From Hoeflea_A sp965204935 (GTDB lineage Bacteria; Pseudomonadota; Alphaproteobacteria; Rhizobiales; Rhizobiaceae), in assembly GCF_965204935.1 (NCBI RefSeq), contig NZ_CBDBFO010000002.1: a stretch of DNA of 64,000 nt, one strand, 5' to 3'. The notes beneath the pieces are model-generated. The model worked only from the letters and a program-made list of their open reading frames with translations. It was not told where the DNA came from and did no database searches. Made by a program: the position numbers and the translations under genes. Every line of letters starts with the position of its first letter. Within the stretch, counting starts at the first letter, position 1. Below, piece after piece: positions 9,084 to 18,105 of the stretch.

Positions 9084-9980
9084 ATGGAGGTGCAGTTGGA
9101 CAATCCGCGTCCCGTTGATCATCTGGTGCTGCCAACCGCCGATCTGGAGGTGGCCCGCGCGCGTCTCGCTTCGCTCGGTTTTACAGTTGCACCGGAAGCG
9201 CGACATCCTTTCGGTACGGCGAATGCGTGTGTCTTCTTTTCAGACGGAACCTACCTGGAACCTGTGGCGATCGCTCAGCGGGAGTTGTGCGAACACGCGG
9301 CGCTGGGCGGCAACACCTTCGTCAAACACGACCAGGCGTATCGTTTCCGGCGCGGGGAGGAGGGGATTTCGGCGCTCGTAATGCGAACCGAGAATGCCGA
9401 AGAGGACCGGCGCCAGTTCGTCAAGTCTGGGATCAGTGCCGGTTTGAATCTGGAGTTTTCACGGCCGTTCGAGACACCGGATGGCGAACGCGTCATGGCC
9501 GGTTTCGAACTCGCATTCGCCGCGGATTTGCGTGCACCCGACGTCTTTTTCTTCACCTGTCAGCGCAGGAATCCGGCGGCGGTCGACCGGAGCGCCCTGG
9601 AGAGCCACGAAAACGGCGTGACAGGAATCCGGCAGGTGGTCTTGTCGGAACAAAATCCGAGCGATTTTCAGTACCTGCTTCAGCATGTTGTCCAGCAGCG
9701 CACCGTCAATGCGCACTCCTTCGGCCTGGATCTTGCCGCGTCGAATGCCGACATCGCGGCCCTCAACGCCGCCGGTCTTGAAGGTTTTTTCGGCGTAAAG
9801 GGAGGAACGCACGCACGTGGTCTGCGGCTGCGCGGCCTTGTTTTCGTGGTGAATGACCTTCACGCCATGGAACAAAGGCTGAAAGACGCGGGTGTCGCGT
9901 TTGCCTTTGTTTCAGGCCGCCTCGTCGTTCCGGAAGCAGCCGGGCAGGGTGCATTCTTTGCCTTCGAGCAAAGCGATTGA
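9084..9980 (+). CDS. VOC-superfamily (glyoxalase-like domain) protein
   Basis: Predicted 298-residue protein of the vicinal oxygen chelate superfamily. It begins DNPRPVDHLVLPTADLEVA, the typical first beta strand with a metal-ligand histidine, followed by LGFTVAPEARHPFGTANACVFF and DGTYLEPVAI. A second, weaker module is seen near LRLRGLVFVVNDL. This large form resembles the glyoxalase-3 type domain found in uncharacterised bacterial proteins. ATG at 9084 is taken as start; GTG at 9090 is possible because a purine-rich GGAAATGGAG precedes it. The frame is open far upstream but lacks conservation there. The substrate is unknown. Confidence 0.8.
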   Translation: MEVQLDNPRPVDHLVLPTADLEVARARLASLGFTVAPEARHPFGTANACVFFSDGTYLEPVAIAQRELCEHAALGGNTFVKHDQAYRFRRGEEGISALVMRTENAEEDRRQFVKSGISAGLNLEFSRPFETPDGERVMAGFELAFAADLRAPDVFFFTCQRRNPAAVDRSALESHENGVTGIRQVVLSEQNPSDFQYLLQHVVQQRTVNAHSFGLDLAASNADIAALNAAGLEGFFGVKGGTHARGLRLRGLVFVVNDLHAMEQRLKDAGVAFAFVSGRLVVPEAAGQGAFFAFEQSD

Positions 9981-10084
9981 CCCGCCGAATTGTTGTGTTT
10001 CCACGCGACCGGCGTTGCGTTTTCGGCACGGTTGCCTAAAAGGACACCGAAACTCCCAAAACGTGCTCCACAAGGATCTGTGTC

Positions 10085-11359
10085 ATGACAGCCATTGTCG
10101 ATATTGTCGGCCGCGAAATACTCGATAGCCGCGGCAACCCGACCGTCGAGGTCGATGTGCTTCTGGAAGACGGCTCTTTCGGCCGAGCGGCGGTGCCGTC
10201 CGGCGCGTCCACCGGCGCCCATGAGGCGGTTGAGCTCCGCGATGGCGGACCGCGTTATCTCGGGAAGGGCGTGCTGCAAGCCGTCGATGCCGTCAACGGG
10301 CCGATCCTTGAGGCACTGGCCGGTCTTGAGGCCGAGAACCAGATACAGATCGACCGCACGATGATTGAACTGGATGGCACGCCGAACAAGGGCAAGCTGG
10401 GCGCCAATGCCATTCTTGGCGTTTCCCTTGCCGTCGCAAAGGCCTCGGCCGAAGCGGCCGGCCTGCCGCTTTACCGCTATGTCGGCGGCCCGAACGCCCA
10501 TGTTCTGCCGGTGCCGATGATGAACATCATCAATGGCGGTGAACATGCGGACAATCCGATCGATTTCCAGGAATTCATGATCATGCCGGTCGGCGCCGGA
10601 AGCATCAGGGATGCGGTGCGCATGGGCTCCGAAGTTTTCCATACGCTGAAGAAGGAACTGTCGGCGCAGGGCCACAACACCAATGTGGGCGACGAGGGGG
10701 GATTTGCTCCGGGTCTGGCGAGTGCGCCGGCGGCCCTCGATTTCATCATGCAGTCGATCGAGAAGGCGGGCTACGCACCCGGAGAGGACATGTTCATCGC
10801 TCTTGACTGTGCCTCCACGGAATTCTTCAAAGACGGCAAATACGTGCTCGAGGGCGAGGGCCGCACGCTCGAACCCGAGGCCATGGCAGGCTATCTTACA
10901 GAACTCGTTGACGGCTATCCGATCGTCTCGATCGAAGACGGGATGGCCGAGGATGACTGGGACGGCTGGAAGATCCTGACCGACATGGTCGGCTCGAAGT
11001 GCCAGCTCGTCGGCGATGATTTGTTCGTGACCAATTCGGCGCGTCTCCGCGATGGCATCAAGATGGGGGTCGCCAATTCCATTCTGGTCAAGGTCAACCA
11101 GATCGGATCGCTCAGCGAGACACTGGACGCGGTCGAGACGGCGCACAAGGCGAGCTATTCCGCGGTCATGTCACACCGTTCCGGCGAAACCGAAGACGCG
11201 ACGATTGCCGATCTGGCGGTTGCCACCAATTGCGGACAGATCAAGACCGGCTCGCTCGCCCGGTCGGACAGGCTGGCAAAGTACAACCAACTGCTGCGCA
11301 TCGAGGAGGAACTCGATACCCAGGCGAGCTATGCCGGATGCAGCATGTTGCGCAGCTAA
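10085..11359 (+). CDS. eno: enolase
   Basis: Converts 2-phosphoglycerate to phosphoenolpyruvate in glycolysis; in many bacteria also a component of the RNA degradosome. It has 424 residues, full length. The N-terminal domain shows GREILDSRGNPTVEVDV and SGASTGAHEAVELRD. The barrel has metal ligands in ALDCASTEFF, SIEDGMAEDDW and VGDDLFVTN, and the signature SHRSGETEDATIADLAVA near the C-terminus. A strong terminator follows. It is followed by a radical SAM gene and ftsB; eno close to ftsB and pdhA is common in alphaproteobacteria. Confidence 0.98.
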   Translation: MTAIVDIVGREILDSRGNPTVEVDVLLEDGSFGRAAVPSGASTGAHEAVELRDGGPRYLGKGVLQAVDAVNGPILEALAGLEAENQIQIDRTMIELDGTPNKGKLGANAILGVSLAVAKASAEAAGLPLYRYVGGPNAHVLPVPMMNIINGGEHADNPIDFQEFMIMPVGAGSIRDAVRMGSEVFHTLKKELSAQGHNTNVGDEGGFAPGLASAPAALDFIMQSIEKAGYAPGEDMFIALDCASTEFFKDGKYVLEGEGRTLEPEAMAGYLTELVDGYPIVSIEDGMAEDDWDGWKILTDMVGSKCQLVGDDLFVTNSARLRDGIKMGVANSILVKVNQIGSLSETLDAVETAHKASYSAVMSHRSGETEDATIADLAVATNCGQIKTGSLARSDRLAKYNQLLRIEEELDTQASYAGCSMLRS

Positions 11360-11386
11360 GCAGATAGCACATCGTCGATACCCAAG

Positions 11387-11413
11387 CGGCCTTTCCTCGG
11401 GAAGGCCGTTTTT
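11387..11413 (+). terminator. intrinsic terminator after eno
   Basis: CGGCCTT (11387-11393) pairs with AAGGCCG (11402-11408) across a short loop, followed directly by TTTTT. It lies 28 bp after the eno stop codon. Confidence 0.88.
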
Positions 11414-11554
11414 GATTTTGGTCATGGCCGGTGAAAGCAGTCATGCGGTCCACGGAGATAGCCGGCTTTGCTTGTTGTCCGCATCCGGAGCATTGGCTAA
11501 GCTGCAAATGCCGGTGCCGTGCACCGGATGGGGGGGCTGGCGGATGGTGACGAC

Positions 11555-12967
11555 GTGAAGGTTAAACTCATTCTGCCGGCACTCACGGAGGCCAAGAGCC
11601 CTTACTTCAGACCGGTCAAGTATGCCCTTTTTCCTCCGCTCGGACTTGCCACCCTTGCGGCCTTCCTGAATGCGGATGACGAGGTCGAACTCATCGACGA
11701 TCATGTCGAAACGCTGGATACCGATGATGAGCCCGAGCTTGTGGTCATCCAGGTCTACTTCACAAATGCCTACCGCAGCTATGCACTTGCAGACCATTAC
11801 CGGGCCAAGGGTGCCCATGTTGCTCTTGGCGGACTGCATGTCACGTCTCTGCCCGACGAAGCCGAGCCGCACGCCGATACGTTGTTCATCGGGCCGGGCG
11901 AGCAGACATTTCCTGTCTTTCTGGATGATCTGCGCAGAGGTTTCCCGAAGCGCCGCTACGTCTCGGGCAAGGGACGAACGATCGAAGGCCTTCCGCCGGT
12001 TCGCCGCGACCTGATCAAACGCAACCGGTACCTCGTGCCGAATTCCATTGTGGTGACGCGGGGCTGCCCGCAGCATTGCGACTTTTGCTACAAGGACGCC
12101 TTCTTCGAAGGCGGCCGGAGTTTTTATACGCAAGCCGTCGACGAAGCCTTGGAGGAGATTGAAAGACTGCCCGGGCGGCATCTTTACTTCCTCGATGACC
12201 ACCTGTTTGGCAATCGACGCTTTGCTTCGGCACTCTTTGACGGAATGCGCGGCATGGGGCGGCTTTTCCAGGGTGCGGCGACGGTTGATTCCGTTCTCAG
12301 GGGTGACCTGGTGGAGCGCGCTGCGGATGCCGGCCTTCGAAGCCTGTTTGTCGGTTTCGAGACCTTCAGCCCCGACAACCTTCTTTCATGCAACAAGAAG
12401 CAGAACCTTGCACGCGACTATGCGGCTGTCGCCAGCCGCCTTTCGGAACTCGGCATCATGATCAATGGTTCATTCGTCTTCGGCATGGACAATGACGGGG
12501 CTGATGTCTTTGAACGCACCGTCGACTGGGCAATCGAAAACGGCATCACCACCGCCACATTCCATATCCAGACACCGTATCCGGGCACGCGGCTCTTCCA
12601 GCGAATGGAGCAGGCCGGACGCATAACGACACGGAACTGGGATCTCTACGACACGCGTCATGTCGTCTACCGCCCGCAAGGCATGAGCGGCGCAACCCTG
12701 AAAGCCGGCTATGACAGGGCTTACCGCGACTTTTACCGCTGGGGGAACATTGCCCGCGCAGCCGCGACCCATCCCCTGTTCAAACATCGCGCCAAACATT
12801 TCTTCTATTCCGCTGGCTGGAAGAAATTCGAGCCGCTGTGGGACATCGTTATCCGTGCCCGGAGGCTCGGTGCAATGACGCCGCTGCTGGAGGGGGTGTT
12901 GTCCAAGGTCACGGCCAAAGCCCCGGATGGAGGAAAAGTGCCGGACGCTCTTCTCGCCAAGCGTTAG
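11555..12967 (+). CDS. B12-binding-domain radical SAM protein
   Basis: Predicted cobalamin- and S-adenosylmethionine-dependent iron-sulfur enzyme. The N-terminal Rossmann-like B12-binding region covers about residues 1-130 (PPLGLATLAAFL, then LGGLHVTSLPDEA). The radical SAM core has the cluster motif CPQHCDFCYK (CxxxCxxC). It then runs through a helical C-terminal extension like that of the DUF4070 group. Family members include methylases and ring cyclases such as those of hopanoid and bacteriochlorophyll biosynthesis, but I cannot assign a substrate. GTG at 11555 gives the conserved start VKVKLILPALTEA; ATG 11528 and GTG 11519 are alternatives. It stands alone between the eno terminator and ftsB. 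Confidence 0.85.
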   Translation: MKVKLILPALTEAKSPYFRPVKYALFPPLGLATLAAFLNADDEVELIDDHVETLDTDDEPELVVIQVYFTNAYRSYALADHYRAKGAHVALGGLHVTSLPDEAEPHADTLFIGPGEQTFPVFLDDLRRGFPKRRYVSGKGRTIEGLPPVRRDLIKRNRYLVPNSIVVTRGCPQHCDFCYKDAFFEGGRSFYTQAVDEALEEIERLPGRHLYFLDDHLFGNRRFASALFDGMRGMGRLFQGAATVDSVLRGDLVERAADAGLRSLFVGFETFSPDNLLSCNKKQNLARDYAAVASRLSELGIMINGSFVFGMDNDGADVFERTVDWAIENGITTATFHIQTPYPGTRLFQRMEQAGRITTRNWDLYDTRHVVYRPQGMSGATLKAGYDRAYRDFYRWGNIARAAATHPLFKHRAKHFFYSAGWKKFEPLWDIVIRARRLGAMTPLLEGVLSKVTAKAPDGGKVPDALLAKR

Positions 12968-13097
12968 GTCCTTTTGTCACCCCAGTTGCGATAACCCGAT
13001 ATTAAACATGTTCACCCATAAACAGGTACCAGTATCCGCCTGTGGCCATGAGAGGCCGCGGCACGCTTTGTGTATCGAGTAAAGAGTAGCGTCTGAT

Positions 13098-13412
13098 ATG
13101 TCGACACGGCAGAAGAAGATCAGAAATACCGGCCGTCTGATCGTTCCACTATTTGCAATCGCCTTTATCAGCTATTTCGGCTTCCATTCCATCAACGGCG
13201 ATCGCGGACTGAATGCGACGCAGCGCTTTGACGTGCGAAAAGCGGAGCTGGAGGCGCGTTTGTCGGCGTTGACGGAAGAGCGTAAGTCTTTGCAAAGGCG
13301 CGTGAAATTGCTGCCGTCCAGCGGCCCGGTGGTGCGCGATATGCTCGACGAGAAGGCGCGCGAGGCACTCAACCTGTCACGTCCAAACGAGATCGTCATC
13401 TATAATTTTTAG
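13098..13412 (+). CDS. ftsB: FtsB/DivIC-type septum formation initiator
   Basis: Small bitopic cell-division protein that forms a complex with FtsL and FtsQ. It has 104 residues: a cytoplasmic basic N-terminus (STRQKKIRNTGR), one membrane segment (about residues 13-30) and a heptad-rich periplasmic coiled coil (RKAELEARLSALTEERKSL), followed by the conserved DEKAREALNLSRPNEIV tail. Its position between eno and pdhA matches the usual alphaproteobacterial location. Confidence 0.93.
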   Translation: MSTRQKKIRNTGRLIVPLFAIAFISYFGFHSINGDRGLNATQRFDVRKAELEARLSALTEERKSLQRRVKLLPSSGPVVRDMLDEKAREALNLSRPNEIVIYNF

Positions 13413-13413
13413 G

Positions 13414-13476
13414 GTATTAACTGTTATCGAGTTAATACTAATTTTGTATAATAAAACCAATATCTTGAAATTCAAG
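13414..13476. promoter_or_regulatory. pdh promoter candidate with two palindromes
   Basis: An AT-rich island directly after ftsB. A perfect 9-bp inverted repeat GTATTAACT / AGTTAATAC (13414-13422 and 13430-13438) has a 7-base spacer. It is followed by TATAAT (13447-13452), which fits a -10 box, and a second palindrome CTTGAAATTCAAG (13464-13476). The first dyad would overlap a -35 region, the usual place for a repressor operator; it could instead be a weak hairpin ending ftsB. Which protein binds is unknown. Confidence 0.5.
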
Positions 13477-13554
13477 CAAGTTATGCAGAATTGGCCTTGC
13501 TGGCGGTTCCCCAATTCCGTAAGGTGAAGGCCGACGAACAATTGGGAGGACTCT

Positions 13555-14625
13555 ATGGCCCCGCGCAAAAGTGCAGCGTCAGCCGGCCGTCGCGCCGGTG
13601 CATCGAAATCCGCAAAACCGAGGTCCGGCAAAGCCGCCAAAGCGGCCATCGGAACCGAAATCGCGGAGTTCGACAAGGAGCAGGAACTCGCCGTCTACCG
13701 TGAAATGCTTCTTATCCGCCGGTTCGAGGAGAAAGCGGGCCAACTTTACGGAATGGGATTCATCGGCGGCTTTTGCCACCTTTATATCGGCCAGGAAGCG
13801 GTCATTACGGGCATTCAGCACGCCATGAAGGATGGCGATCAGTTGATCACCGGTTACCGTGATCACGGTCACATGCTGGCCGCCGGCATGACGGCACGCG
13901 GCGTCATGGCCGAGCTGACCGGCCGACAGAGCGGCTATTCACGCGGCAAGGGCGGTTCGATGCACATGTTCTCCTATGAGAAGAACTTCTTCGGCGGCCA
14001 CGGGATCGTCGGTGCACAGGTGCCGCTCGGCACCGGTCTCGCCTTTGCGAACCGCTACAGGGACAACGGCAATGTCAGCATCGCATTTTACGGTGATGGC
14101 GCGTCCAACCAGGGACAGGTCTACGAGAGCTTCAACATGGCCGAGCTTTGGGAATTGCCCGTTGTCTATGTCGTAGAAAACAACCGTTATGCCATGGGAA
14201 CAGCAGTATCGCGCGCTTCGGCACAAACGGATTTCTCCCAGCGCGGCGTCTCGTTCAACATTCCGGGCTACCAGGTCGACGGCATGGACGTGCGGGCTGT
14301 CTACGCGGCCGCAGAGGCCGCGCTCGCGCATGCGCGTGGTGGCAACGGGCCGATTATCCTTGAAATGCTGACCTACCGGTATCGCGGACACTCCATGTCG
14401 GACCCGGCCAAATACCGCAGCAAGGACGAGGTGCAGAAGATGCGCTCCGAGCATGATCCGATTGAGCAGGTCAAGGTTCGGCTGCTCGAGAAGGGCTGGG
14501 CGAGCGAAGACGAGCTGAAGGCGATCGACAAGAGCGTGCGCGATATCGTCGCCGACAGCGCGGAATTTGCACAAACGGATCCGGAGCCCGATCCATCGGA
14601 ACTTTATACGGACATTTTGGCCTAG
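13555..14625 (+). CDS. pdhA: pyruvate dehydrogenase E1 component, alpha subunit
   Basis: Decarboxylates pyruvate with thiamine diphosphate as the first step of the pyruvate dehydrogenase complex. It has 356 residues. An Ala/Lys/Arg-rich N-terminal tail (about 40 residues) precedes the conserved core. The TPP motif starts GDGASNQGQVYESFNMA and ends with ENN. The phosphorylation-loop region YRGHSMSDPAKYR is present. A good ribosome binding site (GGGAGGA) precedes the ATG. It heads the cluster pdhA-pdhB-pdhC with 15- and 14-bp gaps, which indicates one operon. Confidence 0.97.
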   Translation: MAPRKSAASAGRRAGASKSAKPRSGKAAKAAIGTEIAEFDKEQELAVYREMLLIRRFEEKAGQLYGMGFIGGFCHLYIGQEAVITGIQHAMKDGDQLITGYRDHGHMLAAGMTARGVMAELTGRQSGYSRGKGGSMHMFSYEKNFFGGHGIVGAQVPLGTGLAFANRYRDNGNVSIAFYGDGASNQGQVYESFNMAELWELPVVYVVENNRYAMGTAVSRASAQTDFSQRGVSFNIPGYQVDGMDVRAVYAAAEAALAHARGGNGPIILEMLTYRYRGHSMSDPAKYRSKDEVQKMRSEHDPIEQVKVRLLEKGWASEDELKAIDKSVRDIVADSAEFAQTDPEPDPSELYTDILA

Positions 14626-14640
14626 GCCGGGGGAGAAGAA

Positions 14641-16020
14641 ATGCCGATCGATATTCTTATGCCAGCTCTCTCGCCGACCATGGAAGAGGGCACGCTTGCA
14701 AAATGGCTCAAGCACGAAGGTGACAGTGTCGCCTCGGGTGACGTCATCGCTGAAATTGAAACCGACAAGGCAACCATGGAAGTGGAAGCCGTCGACGAGG
14801 GCACGATCGGCAAGATCGTCGTGCCCGAGGGCAGCGAGGGCGTGAAAGTCAATGCCGTGATCGCGGTTCTGCTCGGCGATGGCGAGTCCGCCGCGGACAT
14901 CGGGACCGAAACGCCGGCTGCCACTCCGGCACCGGCAGCGACAGATGCGCCCGCACCGTCGGCGGCAGAACCGGTCGCCGCTGCGCCAGCCGCAGCAGAG
15001 GTTCCTTCCGATCCGGATATCCCGGCGGGCACGGAAATGGTTCCGACGACCGTGCGTGAGGCGCTGCGCGACGCGATGGCGGAGGAAATGCGGGCCGATG
15101 ACGACGTGTTCGTCATGGGTGAAGAGGTTGCCGAATACCAGGGCGCCTACAAGGTCACGCAGGGGTTGCTCGATGAATTCGGTGCCCGGAGGGTGGTCGA
15201 CACGCCGATTACCGAGCATGGCTTTGCCGGTGTGGGTGTCGGCGCGGCCATGGCGGGTCTGAAGCCGATTGTCGAATTCATGACATTCAACTTCGCCATG
15301 CAGGCGATGGACCAGATCATCAACTCGGCTGCAAAGACGCGCTACATGTCGGGCGGACAAATGCATGCGCCGGTGGTCTTTCGGGGTCCGAATGGCGCGG
15401 CTGCCCGTGTCGCCGCGCAGCACTCCCAGTGCTATGCCTCCTGGTACAGCCATGTGCCTGGCCTCAAGGTGGTCATGCCCTATACGGCGGCCGACGCAAA
15501 GGGGTTGTTGAAAGCCGCGATCCGCGATCCCAATCCGATCATTTTCCTTGAAAACGAGATCCTCTATGGCCACTCGTTCGATGTGCCGAAACTGGATGAT
15601 TTCGTGCTGCCGATCGGCAAGGCGCGCATTCACCGTGCCGGCAATGATGTCACGATCGTCTCGTTCGGTATCGGCATGACCTATGCCGAAAAGGCCGCGG
15701 AAGAACTATCGGGCATGGGGATCGAAGCCGAAATCATCGACCTGCGCACCATCCGTCCGATGGATCTGCCGACAGTGATCGAGTCGGTCAGGAAAACCGG
15801 CCGCCTTGTGACCGTTGAGGAAGGTTTCCCGCAGAGTTCCGTCGGAACGGAAATCGCGACGCGGTTGATGCAGCAGGCGTTCGACTATCTCGATGCGCCG
15901 ATCCTGACAGTCGCCGGCAAGGATGTTCCGATGCCCTATGCGGCCAATCTCGAAAAACTGGCATTGCCGAACGTCGCCGAAGTCGTCGACGCGGTTAAAG
16001 CGGTTACCTACACGGCCTAA
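14641..16020 (+). CDS. pdhB: pyruvate dehydrogenase E1 component, beta subunit with N-terminal lipoyl domain
   Basis: Second half of the E1 heterotetramer. It has 459 residues, longer than a simple E1-beta because a lipoyl domain is fused to the N-terminus (about residues 1-80; lipoylated lysine in ETDKATMEVEAVDEG). An Ala/Pro/Thr-rich linker (about residues 85-130) leads to the E1-beta core starting VREALRDAMAEEMRADDDVFVMGEEV. Lipoylated E1-beta is a known feature of rhizobial-type PDH operons. The lipoyl domain is closely similar to that of pdhC, suggesting an internal duplication. Confidence 0.97.
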   Translation: MPIDILMPALSPTMEEGTLAKWLKHEGDSVASGDVIAEIETDKATMEVEAVDEGTIGKIVVPEGSEGVKVNAVIAVLLGDGESAADIGTETPAATPAPAATDAPAPSAAEPVAAAPAAAEVPSDPDIPAGTEMVPTTVREALRDAMAEEMRADDDVFVMGEEVAEYQGAYKVTQGLLDEFGARRVVDTPITEHGFAGVGVGAAMAGLKPIVEFMTFNFAMQAMDQIINSAAKTRYMSGGQMHAPVVFRGPNGAAARVAAQHSQCYASWYSHVPGLKVVMPYTAADAKGLLKAAIRDPNPIIFLENEILYGHSFDVPKLDDFVLPIGKARIHRAGNDVTIVSFGIGMTYAEKAAEELSGMGIEAEIIDLRTIRPMDLPTVIESVRKTGRLVTVEEGFPQSSVGTEIATRLMQQAFDYLDAPILTVAGKDVPMPYAANLEKLALPNVAEVVDAVKAVTYTA

Positions 16021-16034
16021 GGGGAGGCGATAAG

Positions 16035-17366
16035 ATGCCGATCAATATCACCATGCCTGCGCTTTCCCCGACAATGGAGGAAGGCAATCTCGCCAAATGG
16101 CTGGTCAAGGAAGGCGACAGCGTTTCGTCCGGCGATGTCATCGCCGAGATCGAAACCGACAAGGCCACGATGGAAGTCGAGGCGGTTGACGAAGGTGTCG
16201 TCGCCAAGATCCTCGTTCCGGAAGGCACTGAGGGCGTAAAGGTCAATGCACCGATCGCTGTTCTCGCCGAAGAGGGCGAGGATGTCTCGGCGGCCGCAAG
16301 TGCGGCTCCCGCGGCCGATGCAGCTGCACCTGCCGCCGAGCCTGCAGCCGTTGAAGCGCCGAAAACCAATGGCAGCGCGCCTGCGCCGGCTGCCGCGCCG
16401 GCTCCTGCCGCAGCAGCACCGAGCCCGCCACAGTCGGGCGCAAACCGGGTCTTTTCCTCGCCGCTCGCCAGACGGATTGCCAAGGATGCGGGGATCGACA
16501 TTTCAGCCGTGACTGGCACCGGTCCGCACGGCAGAGTGATCCGCCGTGACGTTGATGCGGCGATAGCGGGCGGAACCGGCAAGGCGGCACCGGGAGCAGC
16601 GCCGGCAGCCGCGCCGGCTGCGACGGCACCGTCGGATGAGCAGATCCTGAAACTGTTCGAGGACGGCACCTACGATCTCATCCCGCATGACAACATGCGC
16701 AAGACCATCGCCAAGCGGCTGGTGGAATCGAAACAGACAGTGCCGCATTTCTACCTGACCATCGAGTGCCAACTCGATGCTCTCCTGGCACTGCGCAAGC
16801 AGCTTAACGAGTCTGCGCCGCTGCACGACGACAAACCTGCCTTCAAGCTGTCGGTGAATGATTTCATCATCAAGGCCATGGCCCTCGCGCTGCGCGACGT
16901 GCCGGAAGCCAATTCGTCCTGGACCGAGAGCAACATGGTGCGCCACAAGCACTCCGATGTGGGCGTCGCCGTCTCGATCCCAGGCGGTTTGATCACGCCG
17001 ATCGTGCGGGAGGCGGAGCTCAAGCCTCTGTCCGTCATTTCCAATGAAATGAAAGACCTGGCGAAGCGGGCACGTGAACGCAAGCTGATGCCGCAAGAGT
17101 ACCAGGGTGGAACAACGGCTGTCTCCAATCTCGGCATGTTCGGCATCAAGGAGTTTTCCGCGGTCATCAATCCGCCGCATGCAACGATCCTTGCAGTCGG
17201 CGCAGGCGAGCAGCGTCCCGTCGTCAAGGACGGCGCACTTGCAGTCGCAACGGTCATGTCCGTAACGCTGTCGACAGACCATCGCGCGGTCGATGGCGCG
17301 CTTGGCGCAGAACTGCTGGCGGCGTTCAAGGGATATGTGGAGAATCCCTTCGCCATGCTGGTGTAG
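16035..17366 (+). CDS. pdhC: pyruvate dehydrogenase E2, dihydrolipoamide acetyltransferase
   Basis: Transfers the acetyl group from lipoamide to CoA and forms the core of the complex. It has 443 residues. The lipoyl domain is at residues 1-80 (ETDKATMEVEAVDEG), followed by an Ala/Pro linker, then a peripheral-subunit-binding domain (FSSPLARRIAKDAGIDISA, then GTGPHGRVIRRDV). A second Ala/Pro linker leads to the catalytic acyltransferase domain, ending with the active-site motif DHRAVDGALGAEL. Spacing to pdhB is 14 bp with GGGGAGG as ribosome binding site. Confidence 0.97.
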   Translation: MPINITMPALSPTMEEGNLAKWLVKEGDSVSSGDVIAEIETDKATMEVEAVDEGVVAKILVPEGTEGVKVNAPIAVLAEEGEDVSAAASAAPAADAAAPAAEPAAVEAPKTNGSAPAPAAAPAPAAAAPSPPQSGANRVFSSPLARRIAKDAGIDISAVTGTGPHGRVIRRDVDAAIAGGTGKAAPGAAPAAAPAATAPSDEQILKLFEDGTYDLIPHDNMRKTIAKRLVESKQTVPHFYLTIECQLDALLALRKQLNESAPLHDDKPAFKLSVNDFIIKAMALALRDVPEANSSWTESNMVRHKHSDVGVAVSIPGGLITPIVREAELKPLSVISNEMKDLAKRARERKLMPQEYQGGTTAVSNLGMFGIKEFSAVINPPHATILAVGAGEQRPVVKDGALAVATVMSVTLSTDHRAVDGALGAELLAAFKGYVENPFAMLV

Positions 17367-17403
17367 CTTTTGCATTTCAACCGACTGAAAAGAGGAGAGG
17401 GCA

Positions 17404-17967
17404 ATGGCGGACCCGATTGGAAAAAAGGAATTTGAAGAGGCTGTCGAAAAGCTGAAAGGCGCCTGGGGGTGGCTTGTTGCCATCGGCATTATCTCGATCA
17501 TTGGCGGATTCTTCTGTTTCGCCAATCCATTCGCCGCAACCCTGACCGTCGACTATATCGCCGGGTTCATGTTCATCTTCGTCGGTATTGCGCAGATCGT
17601 GCAGGCCTTTTCCACACGTGAATCCGGAGGCTTCCTCTGGACACTGGGCGTTGGCATCCTGTCGCTGCTGGTCGGCGTTGTTCTTGTCGGCAATCCGATC
17701 GCCGGTGCGGTCTCGCTGACTATCGTCGTCGGTGTTCTGCTGTTCTTCCTCGGCGGTGCGAAGATCGCTTACGCAATGTCGATGCGCCCCGCGGCCGGTT
17801 GGGGATGGGTGACGGCTTCGGGTGTCTTGTCGATCATTCTCGGCGTCATCATCTTTTCGAATTTTCCATGGGCGGCCGCCTCGGTGCTTGGTCTATTCCT
17901 TGGCGTCGAACTGACCTTCAACGGCGTTGCCCTGTTGTTGACCGGCTTCGCCCTTCGGAAGAGTTGA
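17404..17967 (+). CDS. HdeD-family (DUF308) membrane protein
   Basis: Inner-membrane protein of 187 residues with about six hydrophobic segments, first at GWLVAIGIISIIGGFFCF and last at FNGVALLLTGFAL. The paired glycine-rich repeats are typical of the HdeD/DUF308 acid-resistance family, whose biochemical role is not established. It sits 37 bp after pdhC with a GAGGAGAGGG ribosome binding site, so it may be cotranscribed with the PDH genes. A role in the PDH complex is not implied. Confidence 0.88.
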   Translation: MADPIGKKEFEEAVEKLKGAWGWLVAIGIISIIGGFFCFANPFAATLTVDYIAGFMFIFVGIAQIVQAFSTRESGGFLWTLGVGILSLLVGVVLVGNPIAGAVSLTIVVGVLLFFLGGAKIAYAMSMRPAAGWGWVTASGVLSIILGVIIFSNFPWAAASVLGLFLGVELTFNGVALLLTGFALRKS

Positions 17968-18105
17968 TCCGGTGCGGCCGTGTGCTGCCATCGCGCAAAA
18001 ATCGTGCGGCCCGTGCCTCGGGCCGCGTCAGTAAAGCCGGCGGCGTGAGCGAGAACCGGCCAAGACCAGGGTGGCGTGGCCATGCCCAGAAATTAGGAGA
18101 CGAAC

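Noticed and set aside
9860..11146. Long leftward open frame opposite enolase
   Set aside because: It is a shadow of eno and the VOC gene on the other strand; no conserved motif, biased residue content (many Arg, Asp, His).
13939..15633. 564-codon leftward open frame opposite pdhA and pdhB
   Set aside because: Antisense shadow produced by high GC content; the forward genes are unmistakable.
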